Assembly: GCF_001552155.1 (NCBI RefSeq)
Contig: NZ_BCQQ01000011.1
Coordinates: forward strand, 18,583-82,582
DNA length: 64,000 nucleotides
From: Actinomadura formosensis NBRC 14204
GTDB taxonomy: Bacteria; Actinomycetota; Actinomycetes; Streptosporangiales; Streptosporangiaceae
Direction: 5' to 3'
The position numbers were made by a program, and so were the translations under genes. Position 1 is the first letter of the stretch. Each line of letters starts with the position of its first letter. This document shows positions 53,832 through 64,000 of the stretch, piece by piece. The notes beneath the pieces are model-generated. The model saw nothing but the letters and a program-made list of their open reading frames with translations, did not search any database and was not told the DNA's origin.

Positions 53832-53834
53832 TCC

Positions 53835-54173
53835 TCACTGCGGCGGGGGCGGCTGCTGCGGCGCGTACTGCTGCGGCACCGCCCCCGGCTGCGGCATGGC
53901 ACCCGGTTGCGGATACGGCTGCGCATACGGCGGGACGGCGCCCTGCTGCTGATGGGGGAAGGTCACCGGCGTGGGCGGGGTCGGCTTCATTCCGGCCAGG
54001 GCGGCGGCCCCCATCACGGCGCACGAGAGCATGCCGAAGCCGCCCAGCAGCACCCCGGCCAGATCCTCGGCCTTGAAGTCCTCCTCCGTCGCGGACGACA
54101 GCATCCCGAAGAACATGAACCCCATGCCCAGCAGGGCCAGGGCGAGGATCACTCCACGCGCGGCATTGTTCAT
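53835..54173 (-). CDS. Small membrane protein with Pro/Gln-rich tail
   Basis: A 112-residue protein with two hydrophobic helices (GVILALALLGMGFMFFGML and GVLLGGFGMLSCAVMGAAAL). The last ~40 residues are rich in Pro, Gln, Ala and Tyr (YAQPYPQPGAMPQPG), probably a disordered cytosolic tail. It converges with the DUF6458-like gene, stops 3 bp apart, and lies downstream of the second GGDEF-EAL gene. I do not recognise a family. Confidence 0.65.
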   Translation of the reverse strand: MNNAARGVILALALLGMGFMFFGMLSSATEEDFKAEDLAGVLLGGFGMLSCAVMGAAALAGMKPTPPTPVTFPHQQQGAVPPYAQPYPQPGAMPQPGAVPQQYAPQQPPPPQ

Positions 54174-54244
54174 GGCCCGTGATCGTAGCGTCCCGCCCGA
54201 CACCCCGTGAGAGCGTCTGTCAAATCCCCCGGCCCCCGGGCGGG

Positions 54245-56371
54245 TCAGGCGCCGCCGGGGGCCTGGGCGGCGGGCCGGGCGAACGAGCGGGCGTGCCGGC
54301 GGAGCCAGTCGGTGGCGGTCTCGGCGTCCATGGGGCGGCCGAAGTGCCAGCCCTGCGCGGCGTCGCAGCCCATGTCGCGGAGGGCTTCGGCGGTGGCGGG
54401 ATCTTCGACGCCCTCGGCCACCGAGCGAAGACCCAGGGTGCGGACGAGGTCGACGATGGAGCGGACGATGACGGCGTCGTCCGGGGAGTCGGCGAGGCGC
54501 TGGACGAAGGAGGAATCGATCTTGATCTCCTCGACCGGGAGGCGCTTGAGCCGGACGAGGGAGGAGTAGCCGGTGCCGAAGTCGTCCAGGCTGAGCGGGA
54601 TGCCGAGGTCGGCGAGGGCGGCGACGGTGTCGGAGGCGTAGGCGGGCTCGTTCATCAGGATGCGCTCGGTGATCTCCAGCTGGAGCGCGGCGGCGGGCAG
54701 GCCGCGGGCGAGCAGGCCCTCCTCGATGGTCTCGGTGAGGCCGGTGTCGAGCAGGTCGCGGCCGGAGGCGTTGACGGCGACCTGGACGGCGAGGTCCTCG
54801 CGCCACCAGGCGGCGGTCTGCGCGAGCGCGGCCGTGACGACATGGTGGGTGATCGAGCGCATCAGGTACGTCTGCTCGGCGATCGGCAGGAACGCCTCGG
54901 GTTCGAGAACGCCCTGGTCGGGGTGGCGCCAGCGCAGCAGGGCCTCCATGCCGACGAGGTGGCCGTCCCGCAGTGAGATCTTCGGCTGGTAGAACAGCTC
55001 CAGCTCGGAGCGGTCGATGGCGCGGCGCAGGTCGCCGAGCATGCCGAGCCGGGCCGGGGAGTTGCGGTCCTTGTCGGAGGAGTAGATCTCGACGCCGCTG
55101 CGGGCCTCCTTGGCGTTGTACATGGCGACGTCGGCGCGCTGCAGGAGCAGTTCGAAGTCGGGCGCGTGGTCGGGGAACAGCGCGATGCCGACACTGCCCT
55201 CCAGGTCGAACGACATGCCGTCCAGCCGGACGGGTTCGCTGAGCGCGGCGCGCAGCCGGGCGGCGACCTCGCGGGCGGCGGCCTCGTCCCGGACGGACGG
55301 CAGCAGCACCGCGAACTCGTCGCCGCCGAGCCGCGCCACGAGGTCGCCGGGGCGGACGCTGTGGGTGAGCCGGTGCGCGACGAGCTGCAGCAGCCGGTCG
55401 CCGGTGGGGTGCCCGAGGGTGTCGTTGACCTCCTTGAAGCGGTCGAGGTCGAGCAGGAACAGCCCGGCGCGGTGGTTCGGCGGGGCGGCCGGCCTGCGGC
55501 GGCGGGACCCGAGCCCGGCGGTGCGGGGACGGCGCCGGTCGGCGCCGCGCGCCTCGGCCAGCGCCTCCTCGGTGCGGACGATCAGCAGCTTGCGGTTGGG
55601 CAGCCCGGTCAGCCCGTCGTGCAGGGCCTGGTGCTCGCGCCGCACCGACACCGAGGCGTTCATGTAGACGGCGATGAACGGCAGGAGGATGAGGGGCACG
55701 AAGAGGGCGGAGCGATCCATCGCCACCACCATCAGCGGGGCGAGACCGAGCAGCGCCAGGTGCACGAGGACCTGGTAGCCGAGGTCCAGGCGGAGCGCCT
55801 TGGCGAGGGAGACCCGCGAGTGCAGGGCGACGGCGGCGCCGACGAGGGTGTCGTTGCAGGCGAAGTAGACGGCGCCGGCGAGCGCGATCGCGGGCAGGTC
55901 GGAGCCGTGCGGCACCCACAGGTCGGACGGGGTGGCGAGGTTGCCGAACAGGGCGAGGACGAGCTGGGCGGCGGCGAGGCTGAGGGTGTACTGGGCGGCG
56001 TTGAAGGCGATCCGGTGCGGGGCCCGGCCGCTGAAGATCCCGCAGGTGATGACGGCGATGGCCTGGAGGGCCGCGGCGATCGGCAGCCCGGCGTACAGCA
56101 GCGCGGCGAACGAGAACGTGGTGGAGGTCGTGGCACCGTTGTTCTCTGTGGAGCCGGGCGTGATGATCGGGCGCAGCTCGCCGAAGATGATGAAGCAGCC
56201 GAGGATCCAGAACACCGGCGTGCTGACGAGGGCGTCCACGTCGGCGCCGCTCAGCCCGGAGAACGCGGCCCCGCCGGCGGCGACGCCGAGCAGGATGACC
56301 ACGACGAAGTAGATCCACAACGGGGAGCCACGGCGCGGTGCCGTGTTCCGGGTGTTGTTCGGGTCCCTCAT
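54245..56371 (-). CDS. Membrane GGDEF-EAL cyclic-di-GMP protein
   Basis: A 708-residue protein with about seven N-terminal membrane helices (to residue ~245), no PAS domain, then GGDEF and EAL domains. The cyclase has HDGLTGLPNRKLLIVRTEEA and an intact VARLGGDEFAVLLPS near residue 346. A 30-residue Arg/Pro-rich insert lies between these blocks. The phosphodiesterase has GMEALLRWRHPDQG near 473, LQLEITERIL, SLDDFGTGYSSLVRLKRLP and SVAEGVED, all canonical. It may both make and break c-di-GMP. The start is ATG 56371; a GTG directly before it is also in frame. Confidence 0.93.
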   Translation of the reverse strand: MRDPNNTRNTAPRRGSPLWIYFVVVILLGVAAGGAAFSGLSGADVDALVSTPVFWILGCFIIFGELRPIITPGSTENNGATTSTTFSFAALLYAGLPIAAALQAIAVITCGIFSGRAPHRIAFNAAQYTLSLAAAQLVLALFGNLATPSDLWVPHGSDLPAIALAGAVYFACNDTLVGAAVALHSRVSLAKALRLDLGYQVLVHLALLGLAPLMVVAMDRSALFVPLILLPFIAVYMNASVSVRREHQALHDGLTGLPNRKLLIVRTEEALAEARGADRRRPRTAGLGSRRRRPAAPPNHRAGLFLLDLDRFKEVNDTLGHPTGDRLLQLVAHRLTHSVRPGDLVARLGGDEFAVLLPSVRDEAAAREVAARLRAALSEPVRLDGMSFDLEGSVGIALFPDHAPDFELLLQRADVAMYNAKEARSGVEIYSSDKDRNSPARLGMLGDLRRAIDRSELELFYQPKISLRDGHLVGMEALLRWRHPDQGVLEPEAFLPIAEQTYLMRSITHHVVTAALAQTAAWWREDLAVQVAVNASGRDLLDTGLTETIEEGLLARGLPAAALQLEITERILMNEPAYASDTVAALADLGIPLSLDDFGTGYSSLVRLKRLPVEEIKIDSSFVQRLADSPDDAVIVRSIVDLVRTLGLRSVAEGVEDPATAEALRDMGCDAAQGWHFGRPMDAETATDWLRRHARSFARPAAQAPGGA

Positions 56372-56627
56372 CACATCCTCGGGGGGTTCGGGGGGCCGTC
56401 CCCCGGCACCGGGCGTTCCCCGACCTCGGGGGACGCCCCCCGGGCGTTACGTCCGGAGATTCAGGTGTAGGTCGCGATGAGTGGGAGGGTACGGCCTCTG
56501 CTCAACTTCGCGAAACCGATTGCGCACGTTCCGTTATGCCGTATCACACTCACCACTCACCCTAGGGTAGTTGAAGTGTACCCCTGAGTAACGCGATACT
56601 GGTGAAACCGCCCAGGAACACGCGGTG

Positions 56628-59892
<3,265 letters not shown>

Positions 59893-59918
59893 ACCGGAAA
59901 CCCTAGCGGCGCGAAGAT

Positions 59919-59943
59919 CGGACCGGCTCCGCGAGCCGGTCCG
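59919..59943 (-). terminator. mnmA terminator hairpin
   Basis: CGGACCGGCTC (59919-59929) pairs perfectly over 11 bp with GAGCCGGTCCG (59933-59943), loop CGC. It lies between the mnmA stop (60007) and the next minus-strand gene. Confidence 0.75.
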
Positions 59944-60006
59944 AGGCGCGGAGCGTGTCGCCTGCGGGCCCGGTCCGAAGGCCCCACGGCGCTCGGGCGT
60001 GCCGGG

Positions 60007-61083
60007 TCAGGCGTGGACGCGGGCCGTGGCGACGATCGTGGCCGACGCGAGGACGCGGTCGCCGGCGTACAGGACGGCGGCCTGGCCGGGGGCGACCCCG
60101 CGCGCCGGGGCGGCGAGGGCGATGCGCAGCTCGGCACCGATCTGCTCGGCCGTGCAGTCGTAGACCTCGCCGTGCGCGCGGAGCTGGACCTGGCAGCCGA
60201 ACGGGCCGTCCGGGCGGTCGCTCAGCCACACCGGGCGCTCACCGCGGATCTCGCGGACCTCCAGTTCGTCGCGCGGCCCCACCGTCACCGTGTTCGTCAC
60301 CGGGGAGATGTCCAGGACGTAGCGGGGGCGCCCGTCCGGCGCGGGGGTGCCGAGCCGCAGGCCCTTGCGCTGCCCGATCGTGTAGGCGTAGGCGCCGTCG
60401 TGCTCGCCGACCTCGGTGCCGTCGGTGTCGACGATCGGGCCGGGTGCCGTGCCGAGCCGCTCGGCGAGGAAGGCGCGCGTGTCGCCGTCCGCGATGAAGC
60501 AGATGTCGTGGCTGTCCGGCTTGTCGGCCACCTGGAGGCCGCGCCGCTCCGCCTCCCGCCGGATGTCGGCCTTGGTGGTGTCGCCGAGCGGGAACATCGC
60601 GTGCGCGAGCTGCCCGGGCGTGCAGACGGCCAGCACGTACGACTGGTCCTTGCCCGTGTCGACGCCGCGGCGCAGGACGCCGCCGTCCAGCCGCGCGTAG
60701 TGGCCGGTGCAGACCGCGTCGAAGCCGAGCGCCATCGCGCGGTCCAGCAGCGCCGCGAACTTGATCTTCTCGTTGCAGCGCAGGCACGGGTTCGGGGTGC
60801 GGCCCGCGGCGTACTCGCTGACGAAGTCCTCCACCACGTCTTTGTGGAACCGTTCGGCGAGATCCCACACGTAGAACGGGATGCCGATCACGTCGGCGGC
60901 GCGGCGCGCGTCCCGGGAGTCCTCCAGGGTGCAGCAGCCGCGGGCGCCCGTGCGGTAGGACTGCGGGTTGCTGGACAGGGCCATGTGGACGCCGGTGACG
61001 TCGTGCCCGGCCTCGGCGGCGCGGGCGGCGGCCACGGCGGAGTCGACGCCGCCCGACATGGCGGCGAGTACACGCAGAGTCAT
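60007..61083 (-). CDS. mnmA: tRNA 2-thiouridylase (MnmA/TrmU)
   Basis: A 358-residue enzyme that thiolates U34 of Glu, Gln and Lys tRNAs using sulfur from a cysteine desulfurase. The ATP pyrophosphatase loop [18 protein letters not shown] is at residues 5-22. The catalytic cysteines are in [12 protein letters not shown] (near residue 100) and HDICFIAD (near 197). [24 protein letters not shown] and the Y-T-I-G-Q-R-K-G-L block follow. ATG 61083 has AAGGA just upstream. The cysteine desulfurase at the right edge is its likely sulfur source. Confidence 0.97.
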   Translation of the reverse strand: MTLRVLAAMSGGVDSAVAAARAAEAGHDVTGVHMALSSNPQSYRTGARGCCTLEDSRDARRAADVIGIPFYVWDLAERFHKDVVEDFVSEYAAGRTPNPCLRCNEKIKFAALLDRAMALGFDAVCTGHYARLDGGVLRRGVDTGKDQSYVLAVCTPGQLAHAMFPLGDTTKADIRREAERRGLQVADKPDSHDICFIADGDTRAFLAERLGTAPGPIVDTDGTEVGEHDGAYAYTIGQRKGLRLGTPAPDGRPRYVLDISPVTNTVTVGPRDELEVREIRGERPVWLSDRPDGPFGCQVQLRAHGEVYDCTAEQIGAELRIALAAPARGVAPGQAAVLYAGDRVLASATIVATARVHA

Positions 61084-61150
61084 AGTCCTTCGAGCGTACG
61101 CGGCGTGGCCCGGTCCCCCGCCTGCATTTCCGCGTACGATTGGGGCCGCT

Positions 61151-62248
61151 ATGGGAATCTTCCGCCGCCCGCGCGAGGCGTCCGCCGTCGTGCCGCCCGC
61201 CATCAGCGAGTTCTGGGAGTGGTGGGCGCAGGCCCGCCCGACGATCGAGGCGTCTCTCGCCGCCGTGCCCGAGCCCGACGCGGCCGGGGCCGACGCGGCC
61301 GGGGCCGCCGTGCCCGGCGAGGGACTGTCGGCGGAGACGATCGAGGAGCTGTCGCGCCGCGTCCACCGGATCCACTCCGGGCTGCAGTGGGAGATCGGCG
61401 GCGCCGACGACCGGACGCCGTCGCTGACCGTGACCGGCGGCGGCGACCCCGAGCTGCGCGGCCTGACCGAGCGCTGGCTGCGGGCCGCGCCGGCGGGCGC
61501 CGCGGCCGGCGGCTGGAGCTTCCACCCGGCACGGCAGGCCGACCCCGAGATGCTGTCCCAGGACCTCATCCTCGGCGACCACGAGTTCGACCTTGAGTAC
61601 GTCCGGTTCGGCATGCGCGCCGACTCGGCCCGTGCCCGCGTGCACATCACCGCCTACCACCCCGACTTCCTGTTCGTCGCCGCGGAGCAGCAGCTCCAGG
61701 TGGCGCTGAACGTCCTGCACTGGGCGCTCGGCGAGGACGACGTGGCGCGCTGGATCGGCGAGGTCACGATCGCGACGGAGGCGCCGATCGACGCGCTGCC
61801 GCCGTCGATGCTGCCCGTGGTCGTCGAGCAGGTCGCCGAGCCGTTCGCCGAGCCCGCCTGGCTGACCGGCGAGGGCCGCACCCCGCGCGGGCACCCCGCC
61901 CGGCTCGGCGCCCGGTTCCCGCTGCACCGCCAGGACTACCCGCTCTGCGACCTGCACGTGGCGATCACCGTCCCGTACGCCAACAGCAACCCCGACCGGC
62001 TGCCGGTCGAGCCGTCGGCGGGCGCGCTGCGCGCCTTCGAGAAGAAGCTCACCAGGCTCGGCGCCCGCGCCGTCCTCGCCGTCCGCGAGACCGGCGACGG
62101 CATCCGTGTCTTCCACCTGTACGCCGACCCCGAATCGGGGGTCGTCTCCGAACTCGACCAGCTCGCCGCGGGCTGGCCGGAGGGCAAGGCCAAGGTCGCC
62201 TCGACCAGCGATCCCGGCTGGAAGGCCCTGGCCCCCTACCAGCCCTAG
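61151..62248 (+). CDS. DUF695/RraB-like protein of unknown function
   Basis: A 365-residue cytosolic protein. The middle resembles DUF695-type sequences ([25 protein letters not shown]). The last ~70 residues resemble the RraB fold: [32 protein letters not shown] and ending [10 protein letters not shown]. RraB inhibits RNase E in enterobacteria; whether this domain does anything similar is unknown. It diverges from mnmA across 67 bp, and its TAG overlaps the stop of the convergent DUF1206 gene. Assignment rests on pattern memory and is tentative. Confidence 0.55.
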   Translation: MGIFRRPREASAVVPPAISEFWEWWAQARPTIEASLAAVPEPDAAGADAAGAAVPGEGLSAETIEELSRRVHRIHSGLQWEIGGADDRTPSLTVTGGGDPELRGLTERWLRAAPAGAAAGGWSFHPARQADPEMLSQDLILGDHEFDLEYVRFGMRADSARARVHITAYHPDFLFVAAEQQLQVALNVLHWALGEDDVARWIGEVTIATEAPIDALPPSMLPVVVEQVAEPFAEPAWLTGEGRTPRGHPARLGARFPLHRQDYPLCDLHVAITVPYANSNPDRLPVEPSAGALRAFEKKLTRLGARAVLAVRETGDGIRVFHLYADPESGVVSELDQLAAGWPEGKAKVASTSDPGWKALAPYQP

Positions 62249-63087
62249 CGGGTGGCGTCGACTTTGCGGTAGCGGGCTTCGCAGAAGGAGTAGAGGCCGA
62301 ACGTCAGCACGCCGAGGGCGACGGCCGCGAGGCCCCAGGCGCCGGCGGGGGTGCCGGCGAACTCGCGCAGGGTGCCGTCCAGACCGCGGGCCTTGTCCGG
62401 CTCGAAGCTGATGGCCGCGTAGCCGAGGAAGCCGCCGACGGCGAGGCCGACCAGGCCGCGGGCGCCGTTGCCGATGATGCCGAACGGCTGGACGAGGCGG
62501 CGCGCCGCCTCGCTCATCTCGGCGGTCTTCAACTCCTTCATGAAGCCGCGGCGGGCGGCGCCGGCCATCACGACGACGCCCCAGATCACAAAGCCCGCGG
62601 CGATCGCGAGGACGAGCCAGCGGCCGCCCGGCTCGGCCATCAGCCGCGCGGTGAGGGTCTTGGACTGCTGGTCGCTCGACTTGCCCTGGTAGCCGAGCAG
62701 GAACGCCAGCGTCGCCCCGCAGCCGAACGTGTACACGACGCCGCGCGCCGCCGAGGACAGGCGCTTGGTCGGCTTGTCGCCGTCCGGTACCGGTCGTCCG
62801 TACAGGGCCTCGGCGCACTGCCAGAGGGCGAGCGCGGCGAAACCGGCCGCCATCAGCCCGAGGACGACCGGGCCGCCGGGCTTGTCCGCGACGGACTGCA
62901 GCGCGCCCTTCCGGTCGGCCTCCCGGCCGCCGTCGCCGAAGGCGACCTGCAGGGCGAGCCATCCGATGAGCAGGTAGAGGAGGCCGCGCGCGGCCAGTCC
63001 CACGCGGGACATGCGGTGGAACCAGGGATGCCCGGCGGCCTTGCGGCCCGCCTGCCGTACTGCGCCGCCTTCGACGTCGGTGGTCAT
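62245..63087 (-). CDS. DUF1206 membrane protein
   Basis: A 280-residue protein made of three similar two-helix units, the DUF1206 pattern. They read MSRVGLAARGLLYLLIGWLA LQVAFG, SSAARGVVYTFGCGATLAFL LGY and GIIGNGARGLVGLAVGGFLG YAAI. Each starts with a G-x-x-A/G-R-G block. The function is unknown. ATG 63087 has AAGGAAGG upstream. It follows the cysteine desulfurase by 62 bp on the same strand; its stop overlaps that of the convergent DUF695/RraB-like gene. Confidence 0.88.
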   Translation of the reverse strand: MTTDVEGGAVRQAGRKAAGHPWFHRMSRVGLAARGLLYLLIGWLALQVAFGDGGREADRKGALQSVADKPGGPVVLGLMAAGFAALALWQCAEALYGRPVPDGDKPTKRLSSAARGVVYTFGCGATLAFLLGYQGKSSDQQSKTLTARLMAEPGGRWLVLAIAAGFVIWGVVVMAGAARRGFMKELKTAEMSEAARRLVQPFGIIGNGARGLVGLAVGGFLGYAAISFEPDKARGLDGTLREFAGTPAGAWGLAAVALGVLTFGLYSFCEARYRKVDATR

Positions 63088-63149
63088 CGTGCCGCCTTCC
63101 TTGAACGGCAACGCTGTCCCCGTTCAGGAAACGGTCAAACCCGGGGCGG

Positions 63150-64000
63150 TCAGCTGAGACCGGCGCGGCGGGCGCGTTCGACGACCGGGCCGATGGCGTC
63201 GGCGAGGGCCTTCACGTCGGCCTCCGTGGAGGTGTGGCCGAGGGTGAAGCGCAGCGAGCCGCGGGCGCGTTCGGGGCTCGCGTTCATCGCGAGCAGGACG
63301 TGGCTGGGCTGCGACACGCCCGCCGAGCACGCGGACCCGGTGGAGCACGCGATGCCGCGCGCGTCCAGCAGCATGAGCAGGGCGTCGCCCTCGCAGCCGG
63401 GAAAGGAGAAGTGCGCGTTGCCGGGGAGCCGGTCCAGCGGGTCGCCGTTGAGGATCGCGCCGGGCACGGCGGCGCACACCGCCCCGATCAGCTGGTCGCG
63501 CAGGTCGGCGAGGCGGCGCGTCTCGGCCTCGCGGCGGGCGACGGCGGTCTGGACGGCGGCGGCGAATCCGGCGATGGCGGGGGCGTCGAGCGTCCCGGAC
63601 CGGACGTCGCGCTCCTGCCCGCCGCCGTGCAGCAGCGGCACCGGGTCGAGGAACACCGGCTCCTTGGGCTTGGCGAGCAGCAGCGCGCCCACGCCGATCG
63701 GGCCGCCGAGCTTGTGGCCGGTAATGGTCAGGGCCTGCGCGCCGCTCGCGGCGAACCCGACGGGCAACTGGCCGGCGGCCTGGACGGCGTCGGTGTGCAG
63801 CGGGACGCCGTGCTCGCGGGCGACGGCGGCGAGTTCCGCGACGGGCTGGACGGTCCCGACCTCGTTGTTGGCCCACATCACCGTGGTGAGCGCCACATCG
63901 TCGCCGGCCCCCAGCGCCTCGCGCAGGACCTCCGGGTGGACGCGGCCCACCTCGTCCACCGGCAGCCAGTCGACGCGGGCGCCCTCATGGTCGGCGAGCC
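63150..64000 (-). CDS. Cysteine desulfurase (NifS/IscS type), partial
   Basis: A PLP enzyme moving sulfur from cysteine to acceptors such as MnmA; the N-terminal ~100 residues lie beyond the right edge. Seen are [34 protein letters not shown] and the PLP lysine in [48 protein letters not shown], with the catalytic Cys in GSACS, and [15 protein letters not shown] follow. In actinobacteria this gene commonly precedes mnmA, as here with a DUF1206 gene and an opposite-strand gene between them. Which of nifS or iscS it should be called is uncertain. Confidence 0.95.
   Translation of the reverse strand, partial: LADHEGARVDWLPVDEVGRVHPEVLREALGAGDDVALTTVMWANNEVGTVQPVAELAAVAREHGVPLHTDAVQAAGQLPVGFAASGAQALTITGHKLGGPIGVGALLLAKPKEPVFLDPVPLLHGGGQERDVRSGTLDAPAIAGFAAAVQTAVARREAETRRLADLRDQLIGAVCAAVPGAILNGDPLDRLPGNAHFSFPGCEGDALLMLLDARGIACSTGSACSAGVSQPSHVLLAMNASPERARGSLRFTLGHTSTEADVKALADAIGPVVERARRAGLS

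Noticed and set aside
60239..62962. Long minus-strand open frame of about 900 codons
   Set aside because: It is out of frame with mnmA and DUF1206 and antisense to the DUF695/RraB-like gene, all of which are better supported.

Overview
The window is 64 kb of very GC-rich DNA with short intergenic gaps, frequent GTG starts and many 4-bp start/stop overlaps. Gene content points to an actinomycete: an F420-pathway guanylyltransferase, a GatCAB amidotransferase, DUF6292/DUF6458/DUF1206-type proteins and an IclR-type leuCD regulator. It is probably in or near the Streptosporangiales (Actinomadura-like). That placement is inferred from gene content and style; no rRNA gene is present to test it.

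Layout. 1-3.2 kb: gpsA (cut by the edge), plsC-like acyltransferase, cofC/fbiD, a cold-shock-like gene and hupB. 3.2-6.1 kb: leuCD, divergent from an IclR regulator across a candidate operator. 6.2-10.1 kb: MerR regulator, two overlapping DUF202 genes, RidA-like protein, LysR regulator, SAM hydroxide adenosyltransferase. 10.1-13 kb: an accessory patch in which a TnpB-only element abuts the tail of an ABC permease gene, followed by a frameshifted ATPase gene and a Nudix gene. 13-19.5 kb: a secreted glycosidase-like protein, a two-component system, an XRE regulator, a PAP2 phosphatase and a zinc alcohol dehydrogenase. 19.6-20.4 kb: tRNA-Gln and two identical tRNA-Glu genes. 20.5-27.4 kb: DUF2461 and FAH-family genes, a membrane-anchored CBM2-like protein, small actinobacterial genes, GntR and GNAT genes, and a ribbon-helix-helix-like gene. 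27.7-36.8 kb: a cyclic-nucleotide-binding/cyclase-like protein, then cimA, ilvE, leuB, a FhuF-like gene, serA and a thymidylate-synthase-like gene. 37-42 kb: DUF2079 protein and a PadR-ABC exporter operon. 42-45.7 kb: ilvBNC. 45.7-56.4 kb: two GGDEF-EAL proteins flanking a PQQ-type dehydrogenase lipoprotein and gatCAB. 56.6-64 kb: ligA, a MetE-like protein, mnmA, a DUF695/RraB-like protein, a DUF1206 protein and a cysteine desulfurase (cut by the edge).

The unifying theme is branched-chain amino acid synthesis. ilvB, ilvN, ilvC, cimA, ilvE, leuB, leuC and leuD lie in the window with serA; ilvD and leuA are not here. Both cimA and ilvB are preceded by short leader peptides rich in Leu/Val/Ile codons followed by hairpins and a T-run terminator, the layout of transcription attenuation. 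A TCTCA-N5-(T/C)GAGAC motif recurs at leuC/iclR and upstream of the FhuF-like operon. Related GAGAC elements lie near ilvB, cimA and leuB, suggesting a local NdgR/LtbR-type regulon. The cysteine desulfurase and mnmA near the right end fit together as a tRNA 2-thiouridylation route.

The most unusual parts are the decayed importer operon next to an orphan TnpB with an intact RuvC triad, a thymidylate-synthase-like protein that appears to lack the catalytic cysteine, a cyclase-like protein facing a small DNA-binding protein, a CBM2-like domain tethered through the membrane to an acidic repeat tail, and tandem ATAC-N3-GTAT dyads 21 bp apart at the PadR promoter.
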